Positions 34,545-47,070 of a DNA stretch of 64,000 nt are shown piece by piece. A program made the position numbers and the translations under genes. Location: assembly GCF_000143535.2 (NCBI RefSeq), contig NC_037314.1, forward strand, positions 930,001-994,000. The letters run 5' to 3'. Numbering within the stretch: position 1 is the stretch's first letter; each line of letters starts with the position of its first letter. The notes under the pieces are model-generated. The model saw only the letters and a list, made by a program, of their open reading frames with translations. It was not told the DNA's origin and made no database searches. The DNA comes from Botrytis cinerea B05.10. Taxonomy: Eukaryota; Ascomycota; Leotiomycetes; Helotiales; Sclerotiniaceae.

Positions 34545-36126
34545 ATGTCTGCAGACGATCAAGTATTCTTCGATACAGTATGTATTCTGTCTCATCCAAG
34601 GTCTACAGCTGCTTATAGGCATGTTCTAACAGTTGTCCTCCGTACCGAATGATATCAAGAAGTACAGCAATGATGTTGCAGATTACATCGAAAGACATAT
34701 TGACAAGGTAGCTGCATCAATAAGAGTGTCTCTCGCCTCTGCAGAATGGATCCCCTCATCTGCGCGACCCAAACCGCCGCCGTCAGCTCGGACTATCGCG
34801 GCGTCTCAGTCAGTATATACTCGGATCGAACAATGGGTATCAAGGAACAAACTCCTCACAGGAGCTATTGTCGTAGTAATGGGCGGAGTGACGTATTATG
34901 TCATTAGAAAGAAGTCAAACTACCGCAAGAAACGCAGGGCCAAGCGGGCAGCGACTGGAGCTAGACAAGAAGTCGTAGTAATTGCAGGATCCCCATCAGA
35001 ACCGATAACGAGGTCGATTTCTTTGGATTTGGAGCGCCGAGGATTCATTGTTTATGTCGTATGCAATACGATAGAGGAAGAAGTCCTAGTACAGAATGAA
35101 TCCAGACAGGATATTAAACCTTTGATGATTGATATCGTTGATGTGAGTTTGCAATAATTGTCACCTGAGTGATGTAAACTAATATTATTGTAGCCGTCAA
35201 GTGCCTCTGCTGCAATCGACAGATTCACGGCGCATTTACGAGCACCACATTCCCCTTTTCACGGTGGCAAGACTCATCACTTGATCTTCCGATCTCTTAT
35301 TATCATTCCTTCACTTACTTATCCATCTTCTCCGATCGCCACTCTGTCGGCGTCGACGTTATCAGACCTCCTCAATACTCGTCTATTGAACCCCATCCTC
35401 ACCCTTCAAAACTTTCTTCCCCTTCTCACGGAGTTACCATTTCAGAGAACTCATAGCAACAATATTCCAAAGCCTTCCGTTTTGGTTTTGACTCCTAACA
35501 TTATACCGTCTCTCTCACCTGCATTCCACGCTCCCGAGTCCTCCACCACATCCTTCCTCAAAACATTTACCCAAATTCTTACAACCGAGCTTTCCCCTCT
35601 TTCCATCCCCGTGATAAACCTCCAGCTTGGAACTTTCGATTTCTCTTTCTTCGGACCTAGGAATCAACTTCAATCATACCGGGGTCGCTCTCCTAACTCA
35701 GATTGGGATTCATCATCCCGGCACGTATATTCACGCAATTATGCCGCCGTGAATCGGTCAAACATAGGGGCAGCAATGGGTTGTGGGTCACAAAGTGGAG
35801 GCTACGGAAAAGGTAGTAGTCTCCGGGAACTCAACAATGCAGTCTTCGACGCTATGGAAAGAAAGAATGGTGGAATTGTTCGAGTGGGTATGGGAAGCAG
35901 CGTGTATGGATTCATTGGGGCATGGGTGCCTCGGGGATTGGTAGGATGGATGATGGGAGTTAAGAAGTTCAAGCCAGAACCCGCGGATGAACTTTCTCAC
36001 ACAAACATACCTGGAAGTTCCAGCACATCCAGCTTTGAGGGCAGACCTTTCACGCCCGAGAGTAGCGAGATGAGCGGGGGAGCTGGCTTGGCTGGAAGCG
36101 ACTACATTTCGGTTACGAGTCAGTAG
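34545..36126 (+). CDS. DUF1776 family protein (SDR-like fold, membrane-anchored)
   Basis: Fungal-specific protein of the DUF1776 family, distantly related to short-chain dehydrogenases; function unknown. Exons 34545-34577, 34633-35142 and 35194-36126 give about 491 aa. Residues 1-90 contain a predicted helix with a hydrophobic segment (LTGAIVVVMGGVTYYVI) followed at once by a very basic RKKSNYRKKRRAKRA stretch, consistent with a single membrane anchor. The SDR-like part starts EVVVIAGSPSEPITRSISLDLERRGF; it lacks a proper TGxxxGxG dinucleotide loop, so catalysis is doubtful. A later YGFIGAWVPRGLVGWMMG and a Ser/Gly-rich tail close the protein. The start at 34545 gives an 11-codon first exon. 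Confidence 0.85.
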
Positions 36127-37121
36127 GGAAATTAGGTCGTCGGATGTTGGCATTTGAGAGGGTATATAAGGACATGTTATGGAATCCAATGGGTGGATTG
36201 GATCATGTGTTTGCTTTTAGTTTGCATCGTTGAAATCTTGGATTGTGAGACATGGCGTTTTGGGGATATGGAATTCGGACAGGCGCAAACATCTCCACTT
36301 GTAAACATAGGCAAGTTATTTGCACTATCGTTATTGATTCTTACAAACTGGACGAAGAAAGCGCTCCTCACAGACAAACATAGTAATGATTTAACGATCC
36401 TGTAAATCCAAACGTTCTCAGACATTCAAATGCATAAATTCATTTTGGAGTGTTATTTATCTCTTCCATCGCATACTTCTCCTCGATAGTACTGGCTCCA
36501 ACAAAAACCCATGCCAGTTCTTAATTCATGGAATATAATTTGCATTGCGCTATTGGTAAGTCTAAATTCGGCATGAAACAGGCTTGATATTCGTTATGAT
36601 CCAAGCCAGGCCGTCCCCGTGCCTGGGAACATCACGATGTTCCAGACCGATGTGGTTGAGATAATCATCCCATGTAGAAATACAGATGACAGGAAGGGAA
36701 TTGATCAACACTAAGCCATTGAGCTTTTCCACTTTGGGGAATGTTTGCATGACGCAGCTCGCTCTATTGGCTGAATCGCTCGGTACCCTGTTCAGAAAGT
36801 GGCTGGTAGTGTCCAGCTTTTTAGTCGTGTCTCAGCCTTGTTGTGATGAAGATGGCTTTCATGCATATGTTGCGGGAAGGATGGGGCTTGCCTTGCATGA
36901 CAGACCCGTTTTCTTTGTTAGTAGCGGTGAGATGGCCAACGAGGTCGATATAATTTTGATGGGTATGGAGTGGAAGGCCTGTGTAACCCACAACGTGGAA
37001 GTCTATAGTACGGAGTAATTTGTCCTGGTGAAAAATAGCTCGAGACCCCATAATTGTGGTTCATCAGGGTTCCCCTCATGAGCTGCATATGAATTGAGAT
37101 TTGGTTTCGCATCGCATATCT
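36127..37121. other. Intergenic, convergent gene ends
   Basis: Between the 3' ends of the DUF1776 gene and the CPSF30 gene. A 110-codon ORF at 36686-37018 has no recognisable domain and is not called. Confidence 0.55.
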
Positions 37122-37955
37122 TTAATGTCCGCGCCCACGTTGACCCCTTTCGCCTCCACCTCCCCTTCCACGATAGCTAAAACCACCCCTCCATCTTTGT
37201 CTAGGTCGTCCTTCTCCAAATCCTCTTTCTCTGTCCGCTTCTCTCTCTGCATTTTCTCTGATTCTCGCTTGTTCTTCGGCAACTTCTTCTGGATCCCTCT
37301 CGACCTTGATAGTTGGCTTCGGTAAGTCAGAAGGCCATCTGGGATGAGCCTTTTTACATTTGGGTCCATCTGGACAAAATCCTGCTAGGTAGAATTCGCA
37401 CAATGCTTTGCGAATGTGCTTTTTGGAGCACCTAGGACCCAAGGGACAAAATCCCTTATCATAGTGCGGACAATTTCCCATTTTTGAGGCCGGATCAACA
37501 TGTAAATAAAGACACTCGTCTAGACTGGTTAGTGTAACTCTTGGGGCATCAGATAGCCATACGAACGTACCTCCATTAGAGCAATACCCGTTCTTTACAA
37601 AGAAGTTGCATTCCGGCATCTTCCTCAAGTTGAACTCGTGAAGAAACTCACAGGTTTCACCTTTTTTGCAAAGGCCCCTCAGCCAATGTTTGCAAACCAT
37701 ATTGTTGAAATTCCACGAGTTGTTGGGATTGGCAGCATGCTTATCAGGGCAATTAGTACCAAGAGGACAGTGCCCTTGAAGGTATGCTTTACACGTAGGC
37801 CGATCGGGCGAAATACCCATGCGATAGTTGTTAAATAGAAAAGGTGTGAACGAAAACTTGTATGCTGGAGCTTTGTGATTTAGAATTTGCTGGGCTGCAG
37901 AAGCTGAAGCCTGTGCTGAGAAAGCACTAGGTTTCTGTTGTAGTATTTCAGCCAT
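37122..37955 (-). CDS. yth1: CPSF30/Yth1 mRNA 3'-end processing zinc-finger protein
   Basis: RNA-binding subunit of the cleavage and polyadenylation factor that recognises the poly(A) signal region of pre-mRNA; nuclear. Exons on the minus strand: 37571-37955 and 37122-37519, about 260 aa, with a 51-bp intron inside the third zinc finger (CSNG|DECLYLH). Five CCCH fingers are visible in order: CKAYLQGHCPLGTNCPDKH, CKHWLRGLCKKGETCEFLH, CNFFVKNGYC...CLYLH, CPHYDKGFCPLGPRCSKKH and CEFYLAGFCPDGPKCKKAH. The C-terminus is a charged helix followed by an Arg/Gly-rich tail (RGRGGGGERGQRGRGH) that yeast Yth1 lacks. The frame is open upstream to 38084, but the conserved start MAEILQQKP at 37955 fits the family. 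Confidence 0.94.
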   Translation of the reverse strand: MAEILQQKPSAFSAQASASAAQQILNHKAPAYKFSFTPFLFNNYRMGISPDRPTCKAYLQGHCPLGTNCPDKHAANPNNSWNFNNMVCKHWLRGLCKKGETCEFLHEFNLRKMPECNFFVKNGYCSNGGTFVWLSDAPRVTLTSLDECLYLHVDPASKMGNCPHYDKGFCPLGPRCSKKHIRKALCEFYLAGFCPDGPKCKKAHPRWPSDLPKPTIKVERDPEEVAEEQARIRENAEREADRERGFGEGRPRQRWRGGFSYRGRGGGGERGQRGRGH

Positions 37956-40900
37956 GTTCGCTATCTTATGGATCGGCCGAGAACTGGCGTTGTCGTTGCT
38001 GATTGAATGGTTTGGCAATATGATCTGCCGGAGGGAGCGAAGCAGGCGACTTATGTAGATGATTGCGAATCTGGTGAAACTCAATGTACGCGTTGAGCCT
38101 TGTTTTATTAGACAGGCAGACTAGAATGTGCCTTGAATTTACCTGGACAGTACGATATGTATTATGACTGAAAGAGAAGATTCACATTATATGGATCAGT
38201 ATCCGAACCTCAACTTGCGTGTGGGTGTACAGAAAGTGAGAACTTGAAAGAAATGACCTGGTGATGTCCAGAGAGATTGATTTCTTGACAGCCTCGCGTA
38301 TTAGTAATCATGATCCAGAAGTCATTACTACCAATGCGGTTAGCGACAGCCTATCATAACTGTGAAACTACGAAGTACACGTACGTAGGGGTAACATACC
38401 ACCGCATCTCGAGCTGCATGTTAACCCAAACATACATGAATTCGCAGGTGGATGGATATTAAAACAAATGCAGCCACAATTGGCACAGTGTTTAGGAGCG
38501 AACAGCAGACATACCGGACAAAGGGCAATGTAGGTACGCTTTACTCGTGCCCAATAATGATATATCAATCTTCATTTGAGTGATACCAGGTTTTGGATGC
38601 AGCTGCGCTACTTACTACTCTACCGCAGAACACGATCCATTTAATACCGGTCGTGGGAAGTTCTTGTACATATTTACCTAAAAATCCTGGTCTTCATGGA
38701 GCATCTCACAGTACGGAGTACATATCTACCTACACACCTTCAGACTTTGGCTCACACCACCAAACGTACATACAGAGTATCTTTGGCCCGAAGACACTTC
38801 TGGCCATGTTCTTGTTACATGCAGATACATATCAAGGCTTAAAAAACGAGTGGAATCGACGCGAAGTACTGCTTGGTCCGATATCCTTCGCTAGAGAGTA
38901 GAGAGCAGAGAGTGGAGAGTACCGAGCACAGAGTAGAGAGTATCGCTGAATGACAAGAGTACACGACAGCGATCACAAAACGTTTCTCGGGATAATGAAT
39001 GAAGATGCATACCACTTACTATACTTCCAATATATGATAACCTATCGAATCTTCAGTACTAGATGAGTGTGTAGAGAGACAGATACCACCTAGGGACCTG
39101 CACGATTCGGCTAGATACGCCTACTGAACTTCATTAACCTTATGCACGCCAACTCGGCTCCTGGTACATTTATCTCAGTTCAAGGTAAAGAGCGCGACCA
39201 CCCAAGGTTACCATCCGGCAGTCCAGGTTGTTTTACGGCTAAAACTGTGGCCATTCATCTTTTCTCTTGCCGATCCGGATCCGGTTCACATTTCTCTGCT
39301 TCGCTGCTAATGCTGCAATGCTCCTTGCATCTTTTATTTTTTGAATGCCCTGTGCCGATTTCGAGCCAGCACAATAATGCCTGCTCAACACATCTACTGG
39401 TATCTGTTAGATGTGCCTGGATGTGGATATAGAGCCAGGAGTTCCATCACATTGTCACAGTGGGTATACAGTATCTCTCAAAGTAGCCACGGACTCGTGA
39501 GACCTCGATGAATCATAATAGAACACCTCGCGACAGGATACTACTACCTAGGTAGGCAAGGCATTGGGCATTTGCACCTATTTTCTCAGATACCTCCCAA
39601 CACCTCGCCCAGATACTTGCCAGTTGTCAGTTGTCCTTAGCAAGCACCATCTCCACAAAAAACAGATCATGAAGGCTTTTTACTCTGGAAACATTTTCTC
39701 ACGATACTGATGAAGCAAGGATAGGGTTCATAACAACTGATGACGGTGAGCATTCAAAGATTGGGCAACGATGCCTGAAGGTGCATTAACGCTGCAGTGT
39801 TGTGCACATATCATTATACAAGTGCCAGGTAGGCTGGTGATAACTCCTCGTACCTATCGTGGATCGCAGGCAGTGTGTAGTATGTATGGAGCGATGTCTG
39901 TCAGGTCAGTAGCTCAGTACTTCGCACGATGCACGAAGTGGGTGAGCCATGGCGCATGCAAATGCCATGCATGCATGCAGGATGGATGAACGAGTCAGAA
40001 CACGAACTTTGCACGTTGATCTTGGTCATTGGAATCTTCCAAACCCACTTTCAATTGGCAAAATAAATGGTTAGCTAAATTAAACATCAAACACTCATCC
40101 ATCACTTGATTCTGCTGTGATTTCTTTTTGACCCCTCTCGTTTCTAAGGGTTTAGCCGATGAGCATTGCATTAGATTGCTGTAGCACGGTGGATGCAATG
40201 GATCCCTAGCCATCGTGCAAAAGTATGTTTAGCTTTTCATCCTGTTCCTCGTCCTGATCCCAACAATGCAATAGGTCGATGGGCCGAATGATGAATGGCT
40301 CCAACCCTTCATCGAGAGAGGAAAGGGCACGATTCCCAACACGGTATCATTGGGTCAATGGCGTGGCGAACGGAACATAAATTTGGATTGATAGTGCTAC
40401 TCAGAATAATATTGGCCGGCGCAGGTTGAGACGCATTCTCCAAGCTAACTTCTTAAACGTTCTCCTCTTTCACGAAACGCTATTCTCAGCTCGCCGAATG
40501 ATCTGCCATCGTTTTCCCGATCCTCCTGTCGAACCTACATCAACACGATACCACTTTCTCTGATTCCAATGGTAAAGCGACGGAACGGCGAGCTTGATTC
40601 GATCTGTTCTACGCAACGCCACAGCCACATCCACATCCACACATTGCTTGTTGGTCTGGTGTGCAGGTGGTGCAGATCGACCTCCGGGATGCTAATCTAA
40701 AGACGCCTACCTAGGTATATGATTGTATGTACAGCTGCGGCAGTCGTAGGTTTATTTATCTGTAGACTCTTCACGTGTGTATCAAAGGAAGAAGAGAGCT
40801 ACATACATGTCTACTGATACACGGCAATCATCCCATTCGACTTGTCGAATCCGGCTCTAACTTGGCTAGTATCGTTCATGGCTCGGATCTTCCCTTAGGT

Positions 40901-41349
40901 CGTCCTGCCGTCGCTTTTGACAACTGGGAACTTCCTTACAAAGTCATCATCCCCACACACTTTTTCCTTCATCGCTCCACTGTCACAACCTTCCACGATT
41001 CAGCGATGCTAGTCTGCTGGTGGATTTATCGGTGAATATGTATGAATGATCTCCTCCTTCGTCATTTCTCATGCATATGTACTACCAAACTACCGACCTT
41101 TGAATCTCCATCTTCAAGCATAATCAGCCTTGCAGGTGAATTCATCATACCAAAGTTTATTCAAACATTGACGCTCTCCTCAAGATCAAGGGAGCTGCTG
41201 TCAAATTCTTACCTTTCCCATATTTCTCTACATCAGTCACTCACCTACCTCCTCCTCGATACTTTTGCTTCCCAACGTGGACTTGAATCAAGAGAACAGT
41301 ATCCGTGTGAGGCACTTCATTCACTGGTCTCCATTCTCCCTTGTTAGAA
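37956..41349. other. 3.4-kb divergent intergenic region
   Basis: Between CPSF30 (minus) and the chitinase (plus). It includes an imperfect GAGAGTAGAGAGCAG-type low-complexity run near 38889-38943 and a CATGCATGC palindromic run near 39954-39980. The last ~500 bp before the chitinase is pyrimidine-rich and contains an ATG-started 101-codon ORF (41042-41347) that ends 2 bp before the chitinase ATG. No gene is called here. Confidence 0.5.
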
Positions 41350-42751
41350 ATGTCATATCCGTACGGAGCTCCTCCCATACCCTGGAACTCGAGACCACAG
41401 ATAGACACTCGCAGACCCTCTCAGCCATCAATCGCCGCTAGTATCTCTAACATTATGTATAAAAATGCTGTGTATTACCCCAACTATCGGGTTTATCGCG
41501 GGGAGACACCTGGATCACTGAATTTTGGTTGTATCAGCCATGTCTTTTATGCTTTTGCTCATGTTGGCCCGGATGGTGGAGTTTTTGTTGGTTTTTCGTC
41601 CTTTAAAGTAATTCCTCCGATTGTTGCTAACGGCATTAGTTGAGTGATGAATGGGCAGACATGCAAATGCCCGTTGACGGTGCCGCTGGGGGTGGCTGTC
41701 TAGGGTCATTCATGCGTTTAAAACAACAGCATCCGCATCTCCAGCTCATCATCTCTATAGGCGGTGGTGCGGCAAGTCAACATTTTCCGCAAGTTGCTGC
41801 TTCAGCTGCCACTAGGGATCATTTCGGAAAGTCGGTCCGAGGTCTAGTTGATGCCACCGGTTTCAATGGTATTGATAGTAAGTTTTGATTCTATGGCTGA
41901 TAACAATCATACTGACGAGCTAGTCGACTGGGAACATCCATCAGATCCTGAACAAGGTCGAAATTTCCTTGCTCTCCTCGCTGCTATTCGAATTCATCTA
42001 CCTGACGAGAGATATCTTCTAACAGCAGCTTTACCTGCCGGACGATGGGCTTTGCAAAACATCGATCTTTACAAAGCTCAAGATTATTTGTAAGGATGAC
42101 TACTACCCACGCATTTCGAGTGATACAAGTCTTGATCTGTGACATCCATTTTCTCCCGATATCCGCATCTCATAACCTGGCAGTACTGACATGTTCTCTT
42201 GTTTTAGAGATCTCATCAATCTCATGGCCTACGACTTTCATGGTTCATGGTCCCAAAAGTCAGGTCATCACGCCCAACTTTATCCTGGGAACATGCCGGA
42301 TGCAGCAAATGGAAGTGCTGCTGTCGATTATGTTGTATCGACTGGTTTTCCAGCCTCGAAGATATTGCTTGGAGTTCCAGTATATGGAAGATCCTTTTTG
42401 AATTCTAGAGGGCCAGGGCACCCATACCAAGGCTGCGGTGGGGAAGAGGGAACATTCGAGTACAAGTTATTACCGCGACCCGGAACTCAAGAAGTGGTTG
42501 ATACTACCACTATTTCGGCTTCCTGCTACGGAGGTGATGGGGGATGGGTCTCTTACGACAACCCACAAACAGTCAGAATGAAAGCTGACTATTGTAGGCA
42601 AAGGCGTCTTGGAGTAGGTCGCCCCCTTTTCTGTTGGCCGTCGGCGTTTACTGATTGACTCCAGGGACTATTTTACTGGACAGGGACAGCAGATGCGCCA
42701 GGTCCACGAAGCTTGATATCGGCTGGATTCAAAGCTCTACATGATGCATGA
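41350..42751 (+). CDS. GH18 chitinase (no signal peptide)
   Basis: Glycoside hydrolase family 18 (endo-)chitinase-like protein. Exons 41350-41586, 41640-41877, 41924-42089, 42208-42613 and 42665-42751 give about 377 aa, with a TIM-barrel typical of ChiB-type fungal chitinases. Order of motifs: KNAVYYPNYRVY at the barrel start, HVFYAFAHVGPDGG, LIISIGGGAAS, catalytic loop FNGIDIDWEHP (residues split by the intron after GAT A), LLTAALPAG, LINLMAYDFHGSW (MxYDx motif) and GVPVYGRSF, then LFYWTGTADAPG. The proton-donor Glu is present, but the first Asp of DxxDxDxE is Asn here. No signal peptide is seen, so the protein may be intracellular or non-classically secreted, with a role in wall remodelling or autolysis inferred from the family. 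Confidence 0.92.
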
Positions 42752-43338
42752 ATCACCCAATGTTCGTATCTCTATGGGCATCGAATGTGCTAATTCGGTG
42801 GCTCGAAAGATCAGAGTTTTCAACGTTCGTGAATATTTTAAATGCGCAAAGACCCAATTAGATAGATTTAGGAGATAGAGACTTCTCAGGTGTTTCTATT
42901 GTTTTCGATGTTGAAATTGAAGGCTGGTTCCCTATGTGGATTTATCACGAGTTATGACGAAACGACAAGGAAATGCATAGGGCGGTGGTCTGAGAACACT
43001 ATGGGGTCAAGCATACCCATACTATAAGTAGCTATAGGGGCTCAATGTATAATAAGGCAATTCATTAAAAGCATACTTCTTTAATGGAGTTCAAAAATAC
43101 ACCAAAAAATTTATTGAAATTTAAGTTGGTTGAAAGGCTGACGAGGCTGACATGTTTTGAGGATGCACGCATAGACAGTGCGACCACTTTCTACTATATA
43201 ATGAGAAAGAAATGATAACAAACACCTTTTTACAACTGCTCATTAATGATTACTTGGTTTATTCACACATGTATTGGACATTAGTATATTGACTACAGTT
43301 CTCAATAATTTGATTTATTTCATTACATTCATTACAGC
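42752..43338. other. Intergenic spacer
   Basis: A 587-bp AT-rich spacer between the chitinase 3' end and the Vps53 start; nothing further seen. Confidence 0.6.
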
Positions 43339-45956
43339 ATGAATGGCGGCGTATCAATACCTTCATCCCTGGATGCATGTAAGTCCCCCAACTTCACTAC
43401 GACGATGTTCAATAATCCTCACTCTTCGCAGCTGGTTATGATCCTATTGACCATTTGAACACGATATTTTCCCATCCTTCGACTTTGTCGTCTATAGATA
43501 AAACGGCTGCTGCTCTTCAAACCCATCAGGATGAGCTGTCAAATAATATCGCGGATCTCGTGGCCACTCAAGCATACAATGATGATTCCTCACTCAAACG
43601 AATGCAGTCTGCAAAGTCGGAGCTCGCAGATCTTTTTAAGAAGATTGAATCCGTACGGACACGGGCTATACAAACAGAACAAACGATCACATCAATGACC
43701 GCGGATATCAAGAGACTGGATGGCACAAAGAAGAACTTAACCCTGAGCATGACGGCTCTGAAAAGGTTGCAAATGCTTACGACTGCTTACGAGCAACTGA
43801 GAGGTTTAGCCAAAACGAGACAATATCGAGAATGTGCAAGTTTGCTTCAGGCTGTACTGCAACTCATGAAGCATTTCAATAGCTATAGGAGCATAGACCA
43901 GATTGCTACCTTGAGTAGGGGTGTTTCAGAGTTACAGAGAGAGCTATTGGAGCAAGTTTGCGAGGACTTTGAGATGGCGTTTGCTAAAGGAGAAGTGGGG
44001 AGCAAAAAGGCAGTGCTGGCAGAGTCATGTCTGGTGATGGATGCACTGGGAGATAACGCTCGAGCAAGATTGGTGACGTGGTACGTCAATACGCAGTTGA
44101 GGGAATATAGGCAGGTCTTCAGGGGAAATGATGAAGCTGGAAGCTTGGATAATATTGGTAGAAGATACAGTTGGTTCAGAAGAATGCTTAAGACATTCGA
44201 GGATGAACATGCGGGAATATTTCCTGCTGGGTGGAGAGTCAATGAGGTCCTGGCAAATGCCTTCTGTGAAGGCACTAGGGATGATTTCAAGGGAATCTTG
44301 GAGCGGAGCATGCGGCGAACCGACGGAAGTAGGATAGACGTCAATTTACTCTTGAGTTGCCTACAGGAAACTATGGATTTCGAGCAAAGTCTCGAAAAGA
44401 GATTCGCTGCAGGGGCCAGAGCAAGCACTGATACTCTCAGCTCACTCGAAGATAAACCTCTGACATTTCACGGATCTATTTCGGAAGCCTTCGAACCATA
44501 TCTTAGTCTCTGGGTTGATTCGCAAGACAAACAGCTCGCCACAATGATACCCAAATATCGAATTCAACCATTATTAGCAGCTGACGAAGAGTTCTCTCCA
44601 CAGGCTGTGATTGCGTCATCCATCGAACTTTTCCATTTTTACAAGACATCCCTGGCTCAATGTGCCAAGTTGTCAACCAGTGAACGACTTCTTGACTTCT
44701 CAAAGATCCTAGCTAAGTATCTCGATCAATATGCTCAGCAGGTTTTACTATTTTTCTTACAAGGAGCTGGAGGACCCAGTCTTGAGAATACTATCCTTGT
44801 TCTCAACACAGCAGATTATTGGCACGCAAACACTCAGCAATTAGAAGATAATTTGAAACGGAGAATTGACAGTGAATTGGCACCCAAAGTGGACTTGTCG
44901 TCACAATCCGATACTTTTATGGGTGTTGCCAGCGCAGCAGTTCTATCATTGGTAAACAGAGTTGAACTTGACTGCGAAGGATCATGGCGTGAGATGAAGA
45001 ATACAAATTGGAGTAAAATGGAAAGCGTGGGGGACCAAAGCAGTTATGTGGCAGAGTTATTGAAACATGTCAATGATCAAGCGGGGGAAATACTACCCTT
45101 GGTGGGGAAGCAGCAATATGCGCGTGCATTCTGTGATAACGTTGTCGAGCATTTGGCCAATACATATATCGCAAACATCGTTCAATGTCGACCTGTATCC
45201 GAGGTAGGCGCCGAGCAGGTATGTCAATTTTCCAAGTGCAAGGTACCCACTTCTATTAAACATTTTTTCTAATCTGTGATCCAGATGTTACTAGACAAAT
45301 ACGTCTTAACTAAAGGACTGACCACTTTGCTCTCTCACTCCCCCACTCCCTCTTCAGCCACTGCAAATACGGCATTTCAAAAGCGTGTGAATAACATAAT
45401 GGCTCGCCTGGACCCGCTCCTCAAGACGCTACAGGTCCGTCCCTCACCGCCAGAGGGACTGGTTCAAGCATACCTAATTCACATCGCCGATCGTAGCGAT
45501 ACGAATTTCCGGAAAATTCTAGAATTGAAGGGTGTCAGAAAGCAAGATCAGGCTGCATTGGTGGAAATGTTTGGTATGCACAGAGATGGTAAGGCTAATG
45601 AGCAGCTGGCTCAAAACTCACCTCTTCTCACACCACTTATGAATGTTGCGGGGCTTGGGAGCACGGGTCTAGGAATTGGAACACCTGGTGGTATGCCAGG
45701 ATTACAGACACGATTTGACCCCGCAGGTTTTGGAGAAAAGTTATTTAGTGCGGCTAGGGATAGTATGGGATCTGGAGGGGTTGGCGATAGAGGGGTAAGT
45801 CCTTTGAGCGAGGATGCGAAGTCTGCCATGGAAGGAAATCTGAAGAGTATTGGAAAGTTCTTTAGAAGGGATATGTCTGGGTTTGGTGGGATGAACATAG
45901 GGGGTAGGTTTGGTGCTAAGAGAGATGGGACCATAGATGATTATGCCAAGCAGTAG
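43339..45956 (+). CDS. vps53: Vps53, GARP tethering complex subunit
   Basis: Subunit of the Golgi-associated retrograde protein (GARP) complex, which tethers endosome-derived vesicles at the trans-Golgi. Exons 43339-43378, 43432-45218 and 45285-45956 give 832 aa, in the family's size range. The N-terminus reads MNGGVSIPSSLDASGYDPIDHLNTIF and leads into a long coiled-coil region: SELADLFKKIESVR, QTEQTITSMTADIKRLD and NLTLSMTALKRLQMLTTAYEQL are characteristic of Vps53. QYRECASLLQAVLQLM and REYRQVFRGNDEAGSLDNI follow. The C-terminal ~120 residues are Gly-rich and less conserved. The open frame before 43455 begins with TTG; the true start comes from the small first exon. Confidence 0.93.
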
Positions 45957-47070
45957 ACGGACGTTTATGGATGGACTTTAGAATAAAACAGTCCTATGGT
46001 AGTGTCAATACATCTCTGCATAGTGAATTGAAGAAAACAAAGAACTAGTCAGTCAACCAACCATAGCTTGAGACTCGGGACCGGATAAAGTCTGATCTGA
46101 GTGCCATCGCTTAGATAGCAGCCAGATGAGTCTAAGAAATGAAAAACGAAGGGTTTGGCAAGAGGGAGGCTGCAAAAATATAACTTTGCGGTTAAAGAAA
46201 TCAACGCTGAGGCTCACACCGTGTCTGGGTTTGGATTTACAACTGAAGAGTATCTACACATTATTTAATCGGGGGGAGGTGATGCGTGAGAATCGACAAG
46301 GCTGTATATACACTTAGTGCCTACCTCGTATCGGATAAAATCGCATGAATACGATATCCAGTGGTATCGCCGTTGCATCTCGAATGTGTTGGTAATTGTT
46401 GAAGTCTAGAGTCTAGAGTCTAGAGTCTGGAATGTAGAGTGTAGAAGGTAGAAACGCAATGTTATCTAATCTGATCTGATTTGATCTGATCCGATGTATT
46501 TATGTCAAATCATGCCTAGGCAATGGATCACGTTGTCTAAGCCCAATCTGTATGACAATAATAATGAATTGTGAATCTTGCTTACTGATGCACAGCCAGA
46601 CACAAAGGTGGTCCAGATCCCTTAAGGCTTTGATGATCACGAAATTTTGGCGGGGAACTGGGAACATTGTTTGAAATCAATCATAATAGGAATAACGAAT
46701 CTTCGAGTCTTTTTCCACACGATCGAATAAATAAATCAACACATAACACCGCACCTGTCTTCCTTCCTCCTCCTCTCCTTTTCAAGAAAATTATCATATT
46801 ACAATCTCTGCGAGCAGATTCACAGATTCATAGATCGAAGACCTTCAAACCCACAGCCATATACATATACATACGCTTCGGGATAAAAAATAAAACAAAA
46901 AGAGGGGCAGGTCATTGCAAATCGACAAGGTGTTTTCTTCAGCTCTTAAACGTACTTTGAGGGCAAGCGGTTCGGGTGTTTCAATTGCGGCTGCTGCTTG
47001 TTTCCAACAGAAGAATTCGGTCAAGAGTCACACTGCTGCAGGTTTGCTTGGGAGAAATACAGAGAGAAAG
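45957..47070. other. Intergenic, Vps53 3' flank / thioredoxin reductase leader
   Basis: Contains short tandem repeats near 46404-46432 (GTCTAGA units) and 46465-46497 (TCTGAT units). The last ~180 bp (46894-47070) is open in frame with the thioredoxin reductase ATG and encodes a basic, Ala/Ser-rich stretch but no ATG (see findings). Confidence 0.55.
46404..46432. repeat. Short tandem repeat (GTCTAGA)n
   Basis: About four head-to-tail copies of a 7-bp GTCTAGA/GTCTGGA unit, followed by degenerate GTAGA units up to about 46452. Confidence 0.8.

Noticed and set aside
36686..37018. 110-codon ORF between the DUF1776 and CPSF30 genes
   Set aside because: Composition looks random, no domain or splice-extended frame, and it lies in a convergent 3' spacer.
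43883..44428. 181-codon minus-strand ORF inside Vps53
   Set aside because: Shadow frame of a well-supported conserved gene.
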